Source: Kosakonia cowanii JCM 10956 = DSM 18146 (GTDB lineage Bacteria > Pseudomonadota > Gammaproteobacteria > Enterobacterales > Enterobacteriaceae). Taken from it: 64,000 bases of DNA. The position numbers were made by a program, and so were the translations under genes. Below the pieces are notes generated by a model. That model did not search any database. It had not been told where the DNA came from and saw nothing but the letters and a program-made list of their open reading frames with translations. Positions 54,248 through 64,000 of the stretch are shown piece by piece; position 1 is the stretch's first letter, and every line of letters begins with the position of its first letter. The stretch spans positions 1,860,001-1,924,000 of the forward strand of contig NZ_CP019445.1 of NCBI RefSeq assembly GCF_001975225.1. The letters are read 5' to 3'.

Positions 54248-56847
54248 TTCGCCTTGCCACCTGGCTGCTTATTCCGCCAGTGGGCGCGCGGTTGAACGCG
54301 CGCTATCAGCATTATCGCGACCATGGCGCACCGCGTTTTAGCGCGGCATTGGGCTGTTTCTGGGCGATCCTCGCCTGGATGTTTATCCCGCTGGAGCACC
54401 CGCGCTGGCAGCAGCTTCGTGCGCAGCAGAACCACTGGTTTCCGCATATCGATCCTGACCGTCCGCGCCCGCTCGACCCGGCGCGCTACCTGATTCAAAC
54501 TCTGTGGCTGATGGTGACGCTCCCGCTGGGCGCGCCGAGATCGCCGCGTCGCCAGCACTTTGCCCGTCTTCGCGTGCTGCGCGGGCGCTGGCATAACTTC
54601 CTTGAAACGCTGCCGGAGCGCATGACACAGCGCACCGGTCATCTCGACAATAAAAAAGAGCTGGGGCACATCAACCCGAAAGTGCGGCGCATTATTCTTG
54701 GCACCGTGGTGGTCTTCTCGTTCCTGCTCGCCATTTTATGTATTACCCAGCCCTTTAACCCGCTGTCGCAATTCGTCTTTTTGATTCTGCTGTGGGGCGT
54801 GGCGCTGCTGGTGCGGCGCATTCCGGGGCGCTTCTCGGTGCTGATGCTGGTGGTGCTCTCCCTGACGGTCTCCTGCCGCTACATCTGGTGGCGCTACACC
54901 TCGACCCTCAACTGGGACGACCCGGTCAGCCTGGTGTGCGGCCTGGTGCTGCTGTTTGCTGAAACCTATGCGTGGATTGTGCTGGTGCTCGGCTACTTCC
55001 AGGTGATCTGGCCCCTTAACCGCCAGCCGGTGCCGCTGCCGAAAGATATGTCGCTCTGGCCGTCGGTCGATATTTTTGTTCCGACCTACAACGAAGATCT
55101 CAACGTGGTGAAAAACACCATTTACGCCTCGCTGGGTATCGACTGGCCGAAAGATAAGCTCAAGGTCTGGATTCTGGATGATGGCGGCCGCGAAGAGTTT
55201 CGCCAGTTCGCCAAACAGGTCGGCGTTGAGTACATCGCCCGTACCAGCCATGAGCATGCGAAAGCGGGCAACATCAACAATGCCCTCAAGTATGCGAAGG
55301 GGGAGTTCGTGTCGATCTTCGACTGCGACCACGTGCCGACGCGCTCCTTCCTGCAGATGACCATGGGCTGGTTCCTGAAAGAGAAGAAGCTGGCGATGAT
55401 GCAGACCCCGCACCACTTCTTCTCGCCGGATCCGTTTGAACGCAACCTCGGGCGTTTTCGTAAAACGCCGAACGAAGGCACGCTCTTTTACGGCCTGGTG
55501 CAGGATGGCAACGATATGTGGGATGCCACCTTCTTCTGCGGCTCCTGTGCGGTGATCCGCCGCGGGCCGCTGGATCAGATTGGCGGCATTGCGGTTGAGA
55601 CGGTAACGGAAGATGCGCACACCTCGCTGCGCCTGCACCGCCTTGGCAACACCTCCGCGTATATGCGTATTCCGCAGGCGGCGGGGCTGGCGACCGAGAG
55701 CCTCTCGGCGCATATCGGGCAGCGTATCCGCTGGGCGCGCGGCATGGTGCAGATTTTCCGCCTCGATAACCCATTGATGGGCAAAGGGCTGAAGTTTGCC
55801 CAGCGGCTCTGCTACGTCAACGCCATGTTCCACTTCCTGTCGGGCATTCCGCGGCTTATCTTCCTGACCGCGCCGCTGGCGTTTCTGCTGCTGCATGCCT
55901 ACATCATCTATGCCCCGGCGATCATGATTGCGCTCTTTGTGATGCCGCATATGGTGCACGCCAGCCTGACTAACTCAAAAATCCAGGGCAAGTTCCGCCA
56001 CTCCTTCTGGAGTGAGATCTACGAAACGGTGCTGGCGTGGTATATCGCACCGCCAACGTTGGTGGCGCTGATTAACCCGCACAAAGGGAAGTTCAACGTT
56101 ACCGCTAAAGGCGGGCTGGTCGAAGAGGAGTATGTCGACTGGGTGATCTCGCGCCCCTATATCTTCCTCGTGCTGCTCAACCTGCTCGGCGTGGCGGTCG
56201 GCATCTGGCGCTACTTCTACGGCCCGGAAAATGAAATTCTCACGGTTTTCGTCAGTATCGCGTGGGTCTTCTACAACATGGTGATCCTCGGCGGCGCGGT
56301 GGCGGTGTCGGTGGAGAGCAAACAGGTGCGCCGCGCGCACCGCGTGGAGATGACCATGCCAGCGGCGATTGCCCGTGAAGATGGGCACCTCTTCTCCTGT
56401 ACCGTGCAGGACTTCTCTGACGGTGGGCTGGGCATCAAGATCAACGGTCAGGCGCAGGTGCTGGAAGGGCAGAAGGTGAGCCTGCTGCTTAAACGCGGCC
56501 AGCAGGAGTACGCCTTCCCGGCGACCGTAGCGCGCGTCAACGGTAATGAAGTGGGTCTGCAACTGCTGCCGCTGACCACCAAACAGCATATCGATTTTGT
56601 GCAGTGTACCTTCGCCCGCGCCGATACCTGGGCGCTGTGGCAGGACAGCTTCCCGGAGGATAAACCTCTGGAGAGCCTGCTGGATATTTTAAAACTGGGT
56701 TTCCGCGGCTACCGCCATCTCGCGGAATTTGCTCCATCGTCCGTCAAAGTGATTTTCCGCTCGCTCACCGCGCTGGTGTCCTGGGTGGTGTCATTTATTC
56801 CGCGCCGCCCGGAACGGAATGTGGCCGTGCAGCAACCGATGACGTGA
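54244..56847 (+). CDS. bcsA: Cellulose synthase catalytic subunit BcsA (second operon)
   Basis: E. coli-type cellulose synthase, 867 residues. An N-terminal extension of about 150 residues precedes the catalytic core LILDDGGREEF-type motif (ILDDGGREE), FDCDHVPTR, FFCGSCAVI, TVTEDAHTS and QRIRWARGM. The PilZ domain carries RRAHR and DFSDGG for c-di-GMP. The tail AEFAPSSVKVIFRSL is the amphipathic C-terminus seen in E. coli. Its product would be the one modified by BcsG. Confidence 0.96.
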   Translation: MIRLATWLLIPPVGARLNARYQHYRDHGAPRFSAALGCFWAILAWMFIPLEHPRWQQLRAQQNHWFPHIDPDRPRPLDPARYLIQTLWLMVTLPLGAPRSPRRQHFARLRVLRGRWHNFLETLPERMTQRTGHLDNKKELGHINPKVRRIILGTVVVFSFLLAILCITQPFNPLSQFVFLILLWGVALLVRRIPGRFSVLMLVVLSLTVSCRYIWWRYTSTLNWDDPVSLVCGLVLLFAETYAWIVLVLGYFQVIWPLNRQPVPLPKDMSLWPSVDIFVPTYNEDLNVVKNTIYASLGIDWPKDKLKVWILDDGGREEFRQFAKQVGVEYIARTSHEHAKAGNINNALKYAKGEFVSIFDCDHVPTRSFLQMTMGWFLKEKKLAMMQTPHHFFSPDPFERNLGRFRKTPNEGTLFYGLVQDGNDMWDATFFCGSCAVIRRGPLDQIGGIAVETVTEDAHTSLRLHRLGNTSAYMRIPQAAGLATESLSAHIGQRIRWARGMVQIFRLDNPLMGKGLKFAQRLCYVNAMFHFLSGIPRLIFLTAPLAFLLLHAYIIYAPAIMIALFVMPHMVHASLTNSKIQGKFRHSFWSEIYETVLAWYIAPPTLVALINPHKGKFNVTAKGGLVEEEYVDWVISRPYIFLVLLNLLGVAVGIWRYFYGPENEILTVFVSIAWVFYNMVILGGAVAVSVESKQVRRAHRVEMTMPAAIAREDGHLFSCTVQDFSDGGLGIKINGQAQVLEGQKVSLLLKRGQQEYAFPATVARVNGNEVGLQLLPLTTKQHIDFVQCTFARADTWALWQDSFPEDKPLESLLDILKLGFRGYRHLAEFAPSSVKVIFRSLTALVSWVVSFIPRRPERNVAVQQPMT

Positions 56848-56872
56848 TTGGCTTAACAATGATGAATACGCG

Positions 56873-59269
56873 ATGAAAAGAAAATTATCCTGGATGTGTG
56901 CAGTGGCAGTGGGGATGAGCACGCTGGCCCCAATGATGACCCACGCAGCGCCTGCGCAACCCGCGCCGAGCGTGCCCGCCGTCGCGCCAGCGACTCAACC
57001 GGTGGTCACGCCTGCGCCGGGAGAGACGGAGAGCGTTACGCCAACCATGCCGACCGAAGGCCAGACTGTCATTGGCCAGGTGATGCCTGGCGTGCAGGGG
57101 GCGAATGCGCCTGTGGTGGCCGCCAATGCGCCGTCACGCGACGTGAAACTCACCTTCGCCGAGATCGCGCCGCCGCCGGGCAGCATGGTGCTGCGCGGTA
57201 TCAACCCGAATGGCGGGATTGAGTTCGGTACGCGTAGCGATGAAGTGGTCTCGAATGCGGTGCTCAACCTTGAGTACACGCCGTCGCCGTCGCTGTTACC
57301 GGTGCAGTCGCAGCTGAAGGTCTATCTCAACGATGAGCTGATGGGCGTGCTGCCGGTGACCAAAGAGCAACTGGGTAAGAAAACCCAGGCGCAGATGCCG
57401 ATCAACCCGCTGTTTATCACCGACTTTAACCGCGTGCGGCTGGAGTTTGTCGGCCACTATCGCGACGTGTGTGAAAACCCGGCCAGCTCAACGCTGTGGC
57501 TCGATATCGGGCGCAGCAGTTCGCTCGATCTCACCTACCAGAAGCTGTCGGTGAAAAACGATCTCTCCCACTTCCCGATCCCGTTCTACGACCCGCGCGA
57601 TAACCGCCCGCTGACGCTGCCGGTGGTTTTCGCCAGCGCGCCGGATATCGCGCAGCAGCAGGCGGCGGCGATTGTCGCTTCGTGGTTCGGTTCACGCACC
57701 GGCTGGCGCGGGCAGACCTTCCCGGTCTCCTATAACGCGCTGCCGGAGAGCAACGCCATTATCTTTGCCACCAACGATAAGCGTCCTGATTTCCTTAAAG
57801 ATTTGCCGCCAGCGAAGGGGCCGACCATCTCAATGGTTAACCACCCGAACAACCCTTACCTGAAGCTGCTGGTGATCAGCGGGCGTGACGATAAGGATCT
57901 GCTGCAGGCGGCGAAAGGCATTGCCCAGGGCAATGTGCTGTTCCGCGGCGAGAGCGTGACGGTGGATGAGGTGAAACCGCTGCTGGCCCGCCAGCCTTAC
58001 GATGCGCCAAACTGGGTGCGCACCGACCGCGCGGTGACCTTTGGCGAGCTGAAAGGCTACGAAGAGCAGCTGCAGGCGACCGGCCTGCAGCCCTCGTCCA
58101 TCAATCTGTCGCTGAACCTGCCGCCGGATCTCTATCTGCTGCGCAGCACCGGCATCGACATGAACCTCAACTATCGCTATACCGCGCCGCCGACCAAAGA
58201 TGGCTCGCGGATGGATATCAGCCTGAATAACCAGTTCCTGCAATACTTCAACCTGACCGGCACCCAGGAGAGCAACAACCTGCTGCTGCGTCTGCCGGTG
58301 CTGCAAGGGCTGCTCGACAGCAAAACGGATGTCTCCATTCCGGCGCTGAAACTCGGCGCGGTGAACCAGCTGCGCTTCGATTTCCAGTATATGAACCCGA
58401 TGCCGGGCGGCACGATTGATAACTGCGTTACTTTCCAGCAGGTGCCGAACCGCGTGGTGATTGGCGATGACTCCACCATCGACTTCTCGAAGTATTACCA
58501 CTTCCTCGCGATGCCGGATCTGCGTGCCTTTGCCAATGCGGGCTTCCCGTTCAGCCGCATGGCGGATCTGTCGCAAACCATCGTTGTGACGCCGCCGCAG
58601 CCGACGCCGGCACAGGTCTCCACGCTGCTCGACTCGTTGGGCACGGTAGGCGCGCAGACCGGTTTCCCGGCAATTAACGTGCAGCTAACCAGCGATGGCA
58701 ACCAGATCAAGGATAAAGACGCCGATATCATGATCATCGGTGCCATTCCGCCTGAGCTGAAAGATGATAAGCATATCGATCTGCTGGTGAATGCCGCCCA
58801 GAGCTGGGTGAAAACCCCGCTGCGCCAGACGCCGTTCGCGTCGATTGTGCCGGATGCAGCCGACCGCCAGGCCGATACGCAAACCGGCATTACTTCTGAT
58901 GGCCCGATGGCGGCGATTATCGGCTTCCAGTCACCGTACAACGACCAGCGTAGCGTGGTGGCGCTGCTTGCCGACAGCCCGCGCGGTTATGAGTTGCTGA
59001 ATGGCGCGATTAACGACAGCGGCAAGCGCGCGGCGATCTACGGCTCGGTGACGGTGATCCGTGAATCGGGGGTAAATGGCCTGCGCGTTGGCGATATTTA
59101 CTACGTTGGCCACCTACCGTGGTTTGAGCGCATCTGGTATGCGCTGGCGAACCATCCGGTGCTGCTGGCGGTGCTGGCTGCGGTTTGCGTGGTGTTGATG
59201 GCGTGGGTGCTGTGGCGTCTGCTGCGTATCATCAGCCGCCGCCGTCTTGACCCTTCGGATCATGAGTAA
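56873..59269 (+). CDS. bcsB: Cellulose synthase subunit BcsB (second operon)
   Basis: Periplasmic membrane-anchored partner of BcsA, 798 residues. A signal peptide (residues 1-26, ending THA) is followed by a Pro/Ala/Thr-rich linker longer than in E. coli. The BcsB domains (LSHFPIPFYDPRDNRPLTL, DAPNWVRTDRAVTFGEL, FPFSRMADLSQTIVVTPP) and a C-terminal helix (VLLAVLAAVCVVLMAWVLW) follow. It begins 25 bases after bcsA and is followed directly by bcsZ. Confidence 0.95.
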   Translation: MKRKLSWMCAVAVGMSTLAPMMTHAAPAQPAPSVPAVAPATQPVVTPAPGETESVTPTMPTEGQTVIGQVMPGVQGANAPVVAANAPSRDVKLTFAEIAPPPGSMVLRGINPNGGIEFGTRSDEVVSNAVLNLEYTPSPSLLPVQSQLKVYLNDELMGVLPVTKEQLGKKTQAQMPINPLFITDFNRVRLEFVGHYRDVCENPASSTLWLDIGRSSSLDLTYQKLSVKNDLSHFPIPFYDPRDNRPLTLPVVFASAPDIAQQQAAAIVASWFGSRTGWRGQTFPVSYNALPESNAIIFATNDKRPDFLKDLPPAKGPTISMVNHPNNPYLKLLVISGRDDKDLLQAAKGIAQGNVLFRGESVTVDEVKPLLARQPYDAPNWVRTDRAVTFGELKGYEEQLQATGLQPSSINLSLNLPPDLYLLRSTGIDMNLNYRYTAPPTKDGSRMDISLNNQFLQYFNLTGTQESNNLLLRLPVLQGLLDSKTDVSIPALKLGAVNQLRFDFQYMNPMPGGTIDNCVTFQQVPNRVVIGDDSTIDFSKYYHFLAMPDLRAFANAGFPFSRMADLSQTIVVTPPQPTPAQVSTLLDSLGTVGAQTGFPAINVQLTSDGNQIKDKDADIMIIGAIPPELKDDKHIDLLVNAAQSWVKTPLRQTPFASIVPDAADRQADTQTGITSDGPMAAIIGFQSPYNDQRSVVALLADSPRGYELLNGAINDSGKRAAIYGSVTVIRESGVNGLRVGDIYYVGHLPWFERIWYALANHPVLLAVLAAVCVVLMAWVLWRLLRIISRRRLDPSDHE

Positions 59270-59275
59270 ACGGTA

Positions 59276-60382
59276 ATGAAAAGCGTACGCTGGGTGGTGA
59301 TGGCGATGCTGGTGATGGCGGCGATGAACGTTCGCGCCGCCTGTAGCTGGCCGGCCTGGGACCACTTTAAACAGGCCTATATCAGCGACGGCGGGCGCGT
59401 TATCGACCCGAGCGATTCGCGCAAAATCACCACCTCGGAAGGGCAGAGTTATGCGCTCTTCTTCGCGCTGGCGGCTAACGATCGCGCCATGTTCGATAAA
59501 GTTTTGCGCTGGACCGAAGATAATCTCGCCGCAGGCTCGCTGAACAAGCAGCTTCCCGCCTGGCTGTGGGGCAAGAAGGCCGATAACGGCTGGGAAGTGC
59601 TCGACACCAACTCTGCCTCTGACGCCGATATCTGGATCGCCTGGTCGCTGCTGGAGGCGGGCAGGCTGTGGAAAGAGGATCGCTACAGCCAGTTGGGTAA
59701 ATCCCTGCTGACACGGATTGCGAAAGAGGAAGTGGTGACGGTGCCGGGGCTCGGTTCCATGCTGCTGCCGGGTAAGGTCAGCTTCGCTGAACCGACAACG
59801 TGGCGCTTTAATCCGAGCTACCTCCCGCCGCAGCTGGCGAGCTACTTCACCCGCTTTGGCGCGCCGTGGTCGACGCTGCGTGAAACCAACCTGCGCCTGC
59901 TGCTGGAGACCGCGCCGAAAGGCTTCTCACCGGACTGGGTGCGCTACGAGAAGGGTAAAGGGTGGCAGCTACAGCCAGGTAAAACGCTGGTCAGCAGCTA
60001 CGATGCCATCCGCGTCTATCTCTGGGTCGGCATGATGAATGATGCCGATCCGCAAAAAGCGCGCCTGCTCAACAAACTGAAGCCGATGGCGACTGCCACC
60101 ATAAAAAATGGCGTGGTGCCGGAGAAGGTGGATGTTGCCAGCGGGCAGATCCGCGGCGATGGCCCGGTTGGTTTTTCCGCCTCGATGCTTCCCTTCTTGC
60201 AGGATCGTGACGCACAGGCCGTGCAGCGCCAGCGCGTTGCTGACCACTATCCCGGCGATGATGCCTACTTCAGCGCGGTGCTGACGCTGTTCGGCCAGGG
60301 CTGGGATCAACACCGTTTTCGCTTCACCTCTCGCGGTGAGTTACAACCTGACTGGGGCGCGGAATGCACAAGTTCGTCGTAA
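59276..60382 (+). CDS. bcsZ: Endo-beta-1,4-glucanase BcsZ (second operon)
   Basis: Periplasmic family 8 cellulase, 368 residues, the E. coli length. A signal peptide ends VRA near residue 21. The acid Glu is in [16 protein letters not shown] near residue 55 and the base Asp in [14 protein letters not shown] near residue 243. Here bcsZ lies before bcsC, the E. coli order, unlike the first operon where it is last. It overlaps bcsC by 19 bases. Confidence 0.95.
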   Translation: MKSVRWVVMAMLVMAAMNVRAACSWPAWDHFKQAYISDGGRVIDPSDSRKITTSEGQSYALFFALAANDRAMFDKVLRWTEDNLAAGSLNKQLPAWLWGKKADNGWEVLDTNSASDADIWIAWSLLEAGRLWKEDRYSQLGKSLLTRIAKEEVVTVPGLGSMLLPGKVSFAEPTTWRFNPSYLPPQLASYFTRFGAPWSTLRETNLRLLLETAPKGFSPDWVRYEKGKGWQLQPGKTLVSSYDAIRVYLWVGMMNDADPQKARLLNKLKPMATATIKNGVVPEKVDVASGQIRGDGPVGFSASMLPFLQDRDAQAVQRQRVADHYPGDDAYFSAVLTLFGQGWDQHRFRFTSRGELQPDWGAECTSSS

Positions 60383-63300
60383 GTTTTCTTTGTGTTTCAA
60401 TCGGCCTCTCGCTGGCACCTGCCGCCGGGGCGGCCGAGCCAACCAGCGCGCAGCAGCAGTTGCTGTCGCAGGTGCGTCTGGGCGAAAGCGCGCGCCGCGA
60501 AGATCTGGTGCGCCAGTCGCTCTATCGCCTTGAACTGATCGACCCCGATAACCCTGAAGTGGTGGCGGCGCGTATGCGCTATCTGCTGCGCCAGGGCGAC
60601 AGTGCCGGTGCGCAGAAACAGCTCGACCGCTTAAAGCAATTGGCACCGGACTCCAGCGCCTATAAAGCGTCGGTGACGACGATGGCGCTCTCCTCGGCTG
60701 AAGGCCGCCAGGCGCTGCAACAGGCGCGTTTACAAGCTACCACCGGCCACACGCAGGAGGCGATTGCCGCCTATGACGCGCTGTTTAAAGGCAACCCGCC
60801 GGAAGGTGATATCGCCGTTGAGTACTGGCTGCTGGTGGCAAAAGTGCCGGCGCGCCACAACGAGGCGGTCAGCCGATTGCAGGCTCTGAACAGCCGTAAC
60901 CCCGGAAATGCGCAGTTGCAGGGCGGTCTGGCGCAGATGCTGTTTGCCGACGGGCGCGATGCCGAGGGCTACGCGCTACTGGAGGAGATGGCGAAATCGA
61001 ACGCCGGGCGCGACACCGCAGCCGGGCTCTGGTATCAGCAGATCCAGCGTATGCCGGTCAGCGATGCCAGCGTGAAAGCATTACAACATTTTCTGACTAT
61101 CTTCTCCGCTGGCGACACGGTCGATAACGCTCGTTCCCTGCTGGCGGCGCAGCAAAAACAGCTGGCTGACCCGGCGTTTCGCGCCCGTGCCACCGGCCTT
61201 GCGGCAGTCGATGCCGGGCAGGGTGGGAAAGCGATTGGTGAGCTACAGCAGGCGGTTAATGCTAACAGTGCCGACAGCGAAGCCGTCGGCGCGCTGGGCC
61301 AGGCTTATTCCCAACGCGGCGATCGCGCCCGCGCGGTGGCGCAGTTTGAAAAAGCGATCGCCATGGATCCAAACAGCGGCAATCGCAGCAAGTGGGACAG
61401 CCTGCTGCAAACCAACCGCTACTGGCTGCTGATCCAGCAGGGCGATGCGGCGTTAAAAGCCAATAATCCGGCGCAGGCCGAGCGTTACTACCAGCAGGCA
61501 CGGGCAACGGATAATAGCGACAGCTACGCGGTGCTCGGCCTCGGTGACGCGGCGGCAGCGCGCAAAGATAACGCCGCGGCAAAGACCTTCTACCGCCAGG
61601 CGCTGCGTATGGACAGTGAAAACACCAATGCTGTGCGCGGGCTGGCCAATATTTACCGCGCCGAGTCGCCGGAAAAAGCCGAAAGCTTTATCCGCTCCCT
61701 CAACGCCAGCCAGCGGCGCAGTATCGACGATATTGAACGCGGCCTGAACAATGATCGCTTAGCGCAGCAGGCCGAGGCGCTGGAGAGCAAAGGCAAGTGG
61801 GCGCAGGCCGCCGCGCTGCAACGCCAGCGGCTGGCGCTCGATCCGGGCAGCGTCTGGATCACCTACCGGCTGGCGAGCGATCTGCGCCAGGCCGGGCAGG
61901 CGGGTGAAGCAGACAGCCTGATGCGGCAACTGGCGACGCAGAAAGCGGGCGATGCGGAGCAGGTTTACGCCTACGGGCTCTATCTCTCCGGCACCGAGCG
62001 GGCACAGGCAGCGCTGAATCACCTCAACACGCTGCCGAAAGCGCAGTGGAACAGCAATATTCAGGAGCTGGCCGACCGGCTGCAAAGCAACCAACTGCTG
62101 GATCGGGCGAACCGTCTGCGCGACAGTGGCCACGAAGATGAGGCTATCGCTCTATTAACCCAGCAACCGGCGAGCACGCGGCTCGATTTAACCCTTGCCG
62201 ACTGGGCGCAGCAGCGCGGCGACGCCACCGAGGCGCAGGATTACTATCAGCGCGCGCTCAAGCGGGAACCGGCTAATCAAGAGGCTCTGCTCGGGCTGGC
62301 TGAACTCTATGCCTACAGCGGCAATCCGCTGGCGGCGCGGGCGCAGCTGGCGAAACTGCCTGCGGCCTCAGCCAGCGGCGAACCGCCCTCGATCAACACC
62401 CAGCGGCGACTGGCGCTGGTAGAGAATCAGCTTGGCGATAGCGCCAGCGCAAAACGCATTTTCAGCGCCATTGTGCCGCAGGCCAAAGCGCAGCCGCCGT
62501 CGATGGAGAGCGCGCTGGTGCTGCGCGATGCCGCACGGTTTGAGGCGCAGAACGGCGCGCCACAGCAGGCGCTGGAGCACTATAAAGAGGCGATGGTCGC
62601 CGCAGGCATTACGCCGCAGCGCCCTGCCGATAACGACACTTTTACTCGCCTGACGCGCAACGATGAGCGTGATGACTGGCTGAAGCGCGGCGTGCGCAGC
62701 GATGCGGCGGATCTCTATCGCCAGCAGGATCTCAACGTCACGCTGCAACATGAGTACTCCGGCTCCAGCGGCACCGGCGGCTATTCCGATTTGAAAGGCC
62801 ACACCACCATGTTGCAGGCGGATACGCCGCTGGCAGACGGACGGCTGTTGCTGCGCGCCGACATGGTGGATATGGATGTTGGTACCTTCAGCCAAAAAGC
62901 CGATGGCACCTACAGCCCGAACTTTGGTACCTGTGGAGACATTACTTGCGTGGGCGGTAACCGCCATCAGTCCGATCGCGGCGTCAGTATTGGCGCAGGC
63001 TGGCGTAACGAGCGCTGGGGGATGGATATCGGCACTACGCCGATGGGCTTTAACGTTGTCGATGTGGTTGGCGGCGTGAGCTACAGCGGAGATGCCGGGC
63101 CGCTCGGTTACACCGTTGATCTACACCGTCGCGCTATCTCCAGCTCGCTGCTGGCCTTTGGCGGGCAGAAAGATCCCAACACCGGGAAAACCTGGGGCGG
63201 GGTGCGCGCCAACGGCGCTACGCTGAGCCTCAGTTACGATAAGGGTGAAGCCAACGGCGTCTGGGCAAGCCTCGGCGCGGATACGCTGCAGGGGAAAAAC

Positions 63301-63852
63301 GTCGACGATAACTGGCGCGTGCGCTGGATGACCGGCTACTACTACAAGCTGATTAACGAGAATAATCGTCGCGTTACCGTCGGTCTGAACAACATGATCT
63401 GGCACTACGACAAAGACCTGAGCAACTACACGCTGGGCCAGGGCGGTTACTACAGCCCGCAGGAGTACCTCTCGTTCGCGGTGCCGGTGCTGTGGCGTCA
63501 ACGCACCGAGAACTGGTCGTGGGAGCTGGGCGGTTCCGCGTCGTGGTCCCATTCGCGTAATAAAACCATGCCGCGCTATCCGCGTTTAGATCTCATTCCG
63601 TCAGAATTCCGCAATCGCGCACGTGATATCCCTGAGAGCGGAAGCCACAGTAACGGCTTTGGTTATACGGCGCGGGCGCTGGTCGAGCGGCGGGTGACCA
63701 ACAACTGGTTTGTCGGTGCGGGCATTGATATTCAGCAGGCGAAAGATTACACCCCAAGCCACGGGATGATTTATGTGCGCTACTCCGGCGCGGGCTGGCA
63801 GGGTGACATGGATATGCCGCTACAACCGCTGGTGCCGCAGGCCGACTGGTAA
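60364..63852 (+). CDS. bcsC: Cellulose export protein BcsC (second operon)
   Basis: Outer-membrane cellulose exporter with TPR scaffold, 1162 residues, close to E. coli (1157). A signal peptide ends GAA near residue 24. TPR repeats follow (for example [39 protein letters not shown] units) to about residue 790. The C-terminal barrel domain has [40 protein letters not shown] and the end [12 protein letters not shown]. An inverted repeat follows at 63876. Confidence 0.95.
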   Translation: MHKFVVSFLCVSIGLSLAPAAGAAEPTSAQQQLLSQVRLGESARREDLVRQSLYRLELIDPDNPEVVAARMRYLLRQGDSAGAQKQLDRLKQLAPDSSAYKASVTTMALSSAEGRQALQQARLQATTGHTQEAIAAYDALFKGNPPEGDIAVEYWLLVAKVPARHNEAVSRLQALNSRNPGNAQLQGGLAQMLFADGRDAEGYALLEEMAKSNAGRDTAAGLWYQQIQRMPVSDASVKALQHFLTIFSAGDTVDNARSLLAAQQKQLADPAFRARATGLAAVDAGQGGKAIGELQQAVNANSADSEAVGALGQAYSQRGDRARAVAQFEKAIAMDPNSGNRSKWDSLLQTNRYWLLIQQGDAALKANNPAQAERYYQQARATDNSDSYAVLGLGDAAAARKDNAAAKTFYRQALRMDSENTNAVRGLANIYRAESPEKAESFIRSLNASQRRSIDDIERGLNNDRLAQQAEALESKGKWAQAAALQRQRLALDPGSVWITYRLASDLRQAGQAGEADSLMRQLATQKAGDAEQVYAYGLYLSGTERAQAALNHLNTLPKAQWNSNIQELADRLQSNQLLDRANRLRDSGHEDEAIALLTQQPASTRLDLTLADWAQQRGDATEAQDYYQRALKREPANQEALLGLAELYAYSGNPLAARAQLAKLPAASASGEPPSINTQRRLALVENQLGDSASAKRIFSAIVPQAKAQPPSMESALVLRDAARFEAQNGAPQQALEHYKEAMVAAGITPQRPADNDTFTRLTRNDERDDWLKRGVRSDAADLYRQQDLNVTLQHEYSGSSGTGGYSDLKGHTTMLQADTPLADGRLLLRADMVDMDVGTFSQKADGTYSPNFGTCGDITCVGGNRHQSDRGVSIGAGWRNERWGMDIGTTPMGFNVVDVVGGVSYSGDAGPLGYTVDLHRRAISSSLLAFGGQKDPNTGKTWGGVRANGATLSLSYDKGEANGVWASLGADTLQGKNVDDNWRVRWMTGYYYKLINENNRRVTVGLNNMIWHYDKDLSNYTLGQGGYYSPQEYLSFAVPVLWRQRTENWSWELGGSASWSHSRNKTMPRYPRLDLIPSEFRNRARDIPESGSHSNGFGYTARALVERRVTNNWFVGAGIDIQQAKDYTPSHGMIYVRYSGAGWQGDMDMPLQPLVPQADW

Positions 63853-63875
63853 AAATAGACTATTCCTGGCGGAAG

Positions 63876-63907
63876 ATCGCCGCGCATCGGCTGCGTTGCG
63901 CGGCGAT
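63876..63907 (+). repeat. Inverted repeat after bcsC
   Basis: ATCGCCGCGC (63876-63885) and GCGCGGCGAT (63898-63907) pair perfectly over ten bases with a 12-base loop, 23 bases after the stop. No T-run follows. It may be a weak terminator or message-stabilising hairpin before the next gene, which starts beyond the window. The rest of 63908-64000 shows no gene. Confidence 0.6.
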
Positions 63908-64000
63908 TAATCGCCTAAGATTCAAAGCGTTATTTCATCTTTTTGCGCCACTCGCGGGCCAATGAGAATCTGCGTAGCCCCTTATCTTAATCGCCCTGCG

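Noticed and set aside
54736..55959. 407-codon minus-strand frame opposite the second bcsA
   Set aside because: Antisense shadow of a well-supported cellulose synthase gene.
63908..64000. Possible start of a leftward gene ending near 63928
   Set aside because: The frame ending AREWRKKMK has an in-frame stop less than 20 codons upstream; E. coli synteny instead predicts a rightward gene starting beyond the window.

Overview
The window is chromosomal DNA of an enterobacterium (Enterobacterales, GC-rich). Its gene order follows the Escherichia coli K-12 segment from xylAB through glyQS, yiaG-yiaF-ghrB, bisC-yiaC-tag, yhjY-yhjX, eptB, proK and dppABCDF to the cellulose genes. Many encoded proteins match my memory of the E. 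coli proteins almost residue for residue. Two complete cellulose operons side by side, plus the accessory insertions, point to a Kosakonia/Enterobacter/Klebsiella-like genome. This assignment rests on synteny and recalled protein sequences, not on a database search.

Layout. 1-8500: the 3' end of xylA, xylB, an isochorismatase-family hydrolase coupled to a GlxA-type regulator, wecH, ysaB and glyQS. 8501-14480: an accessory stretch where E. coli carries cspA. It holds a response regulator/CheC/PAS-GGDEF operon (the GGDEF gene is frameshifted), an ABC-F ATPase behind a leader with a Pro-Pro-Pro mini-ORF, and a two-gene unit encoding a glycine-rich hydrophobic protein and a four-helix membrane protein. 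14481-21770: yiaG, yiaF, a small AT-richer orphan gene, then a 2-ketogluconate operon (LacI regulator, kguE, kguK, kguT, ghrB/kguD) with a PtxS-like operator. 21963-30694: bisC, yiaC, tag, yhjY, yhjX behind tandem YpdB-type boxes, a YefM/YoeB-like toxin-antitoxin pair, an Ohr-like peroxidase and eptB. 30745-31062: proK tRNA followed by a compact array of nested hairpins that ends in a copy of the tRNA 3' end. 31782-37465: dppABCDF.

37466-38519 is a 1-kb non-coding interval with REP elements, a GC-rich palindromic element and an AT-rich leader. From 38520 on the window is devoted to cellulose. The first operon is bcsO-Q-A-B-C-D-Z, which contains bcsD. It converges on bcsG-F-E, which diverge from the E. 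coli-type bcsR-Q-A-B-Z-C. Both synthases keep the catalytic glycosyltransferase motifs and the PilZ c-di-GMP motifs. Only the second locus carries the phosphoethanolamine transferase BcsG and the c-di-GMP-binding BcsE. The PAS-GGDEF gene near 9 kb is a possible, but apparently broken, local source of c-di-GMP.

Most of the window is well-known biology. The parts that are least explained are the CheC/GGDEF operon, the glycine-rich/membrane pair, the hairpin element behind proK, the palindromic element between dppF and bcsO, and the extended repeat and hairpin architecture at the yhjX promoter.
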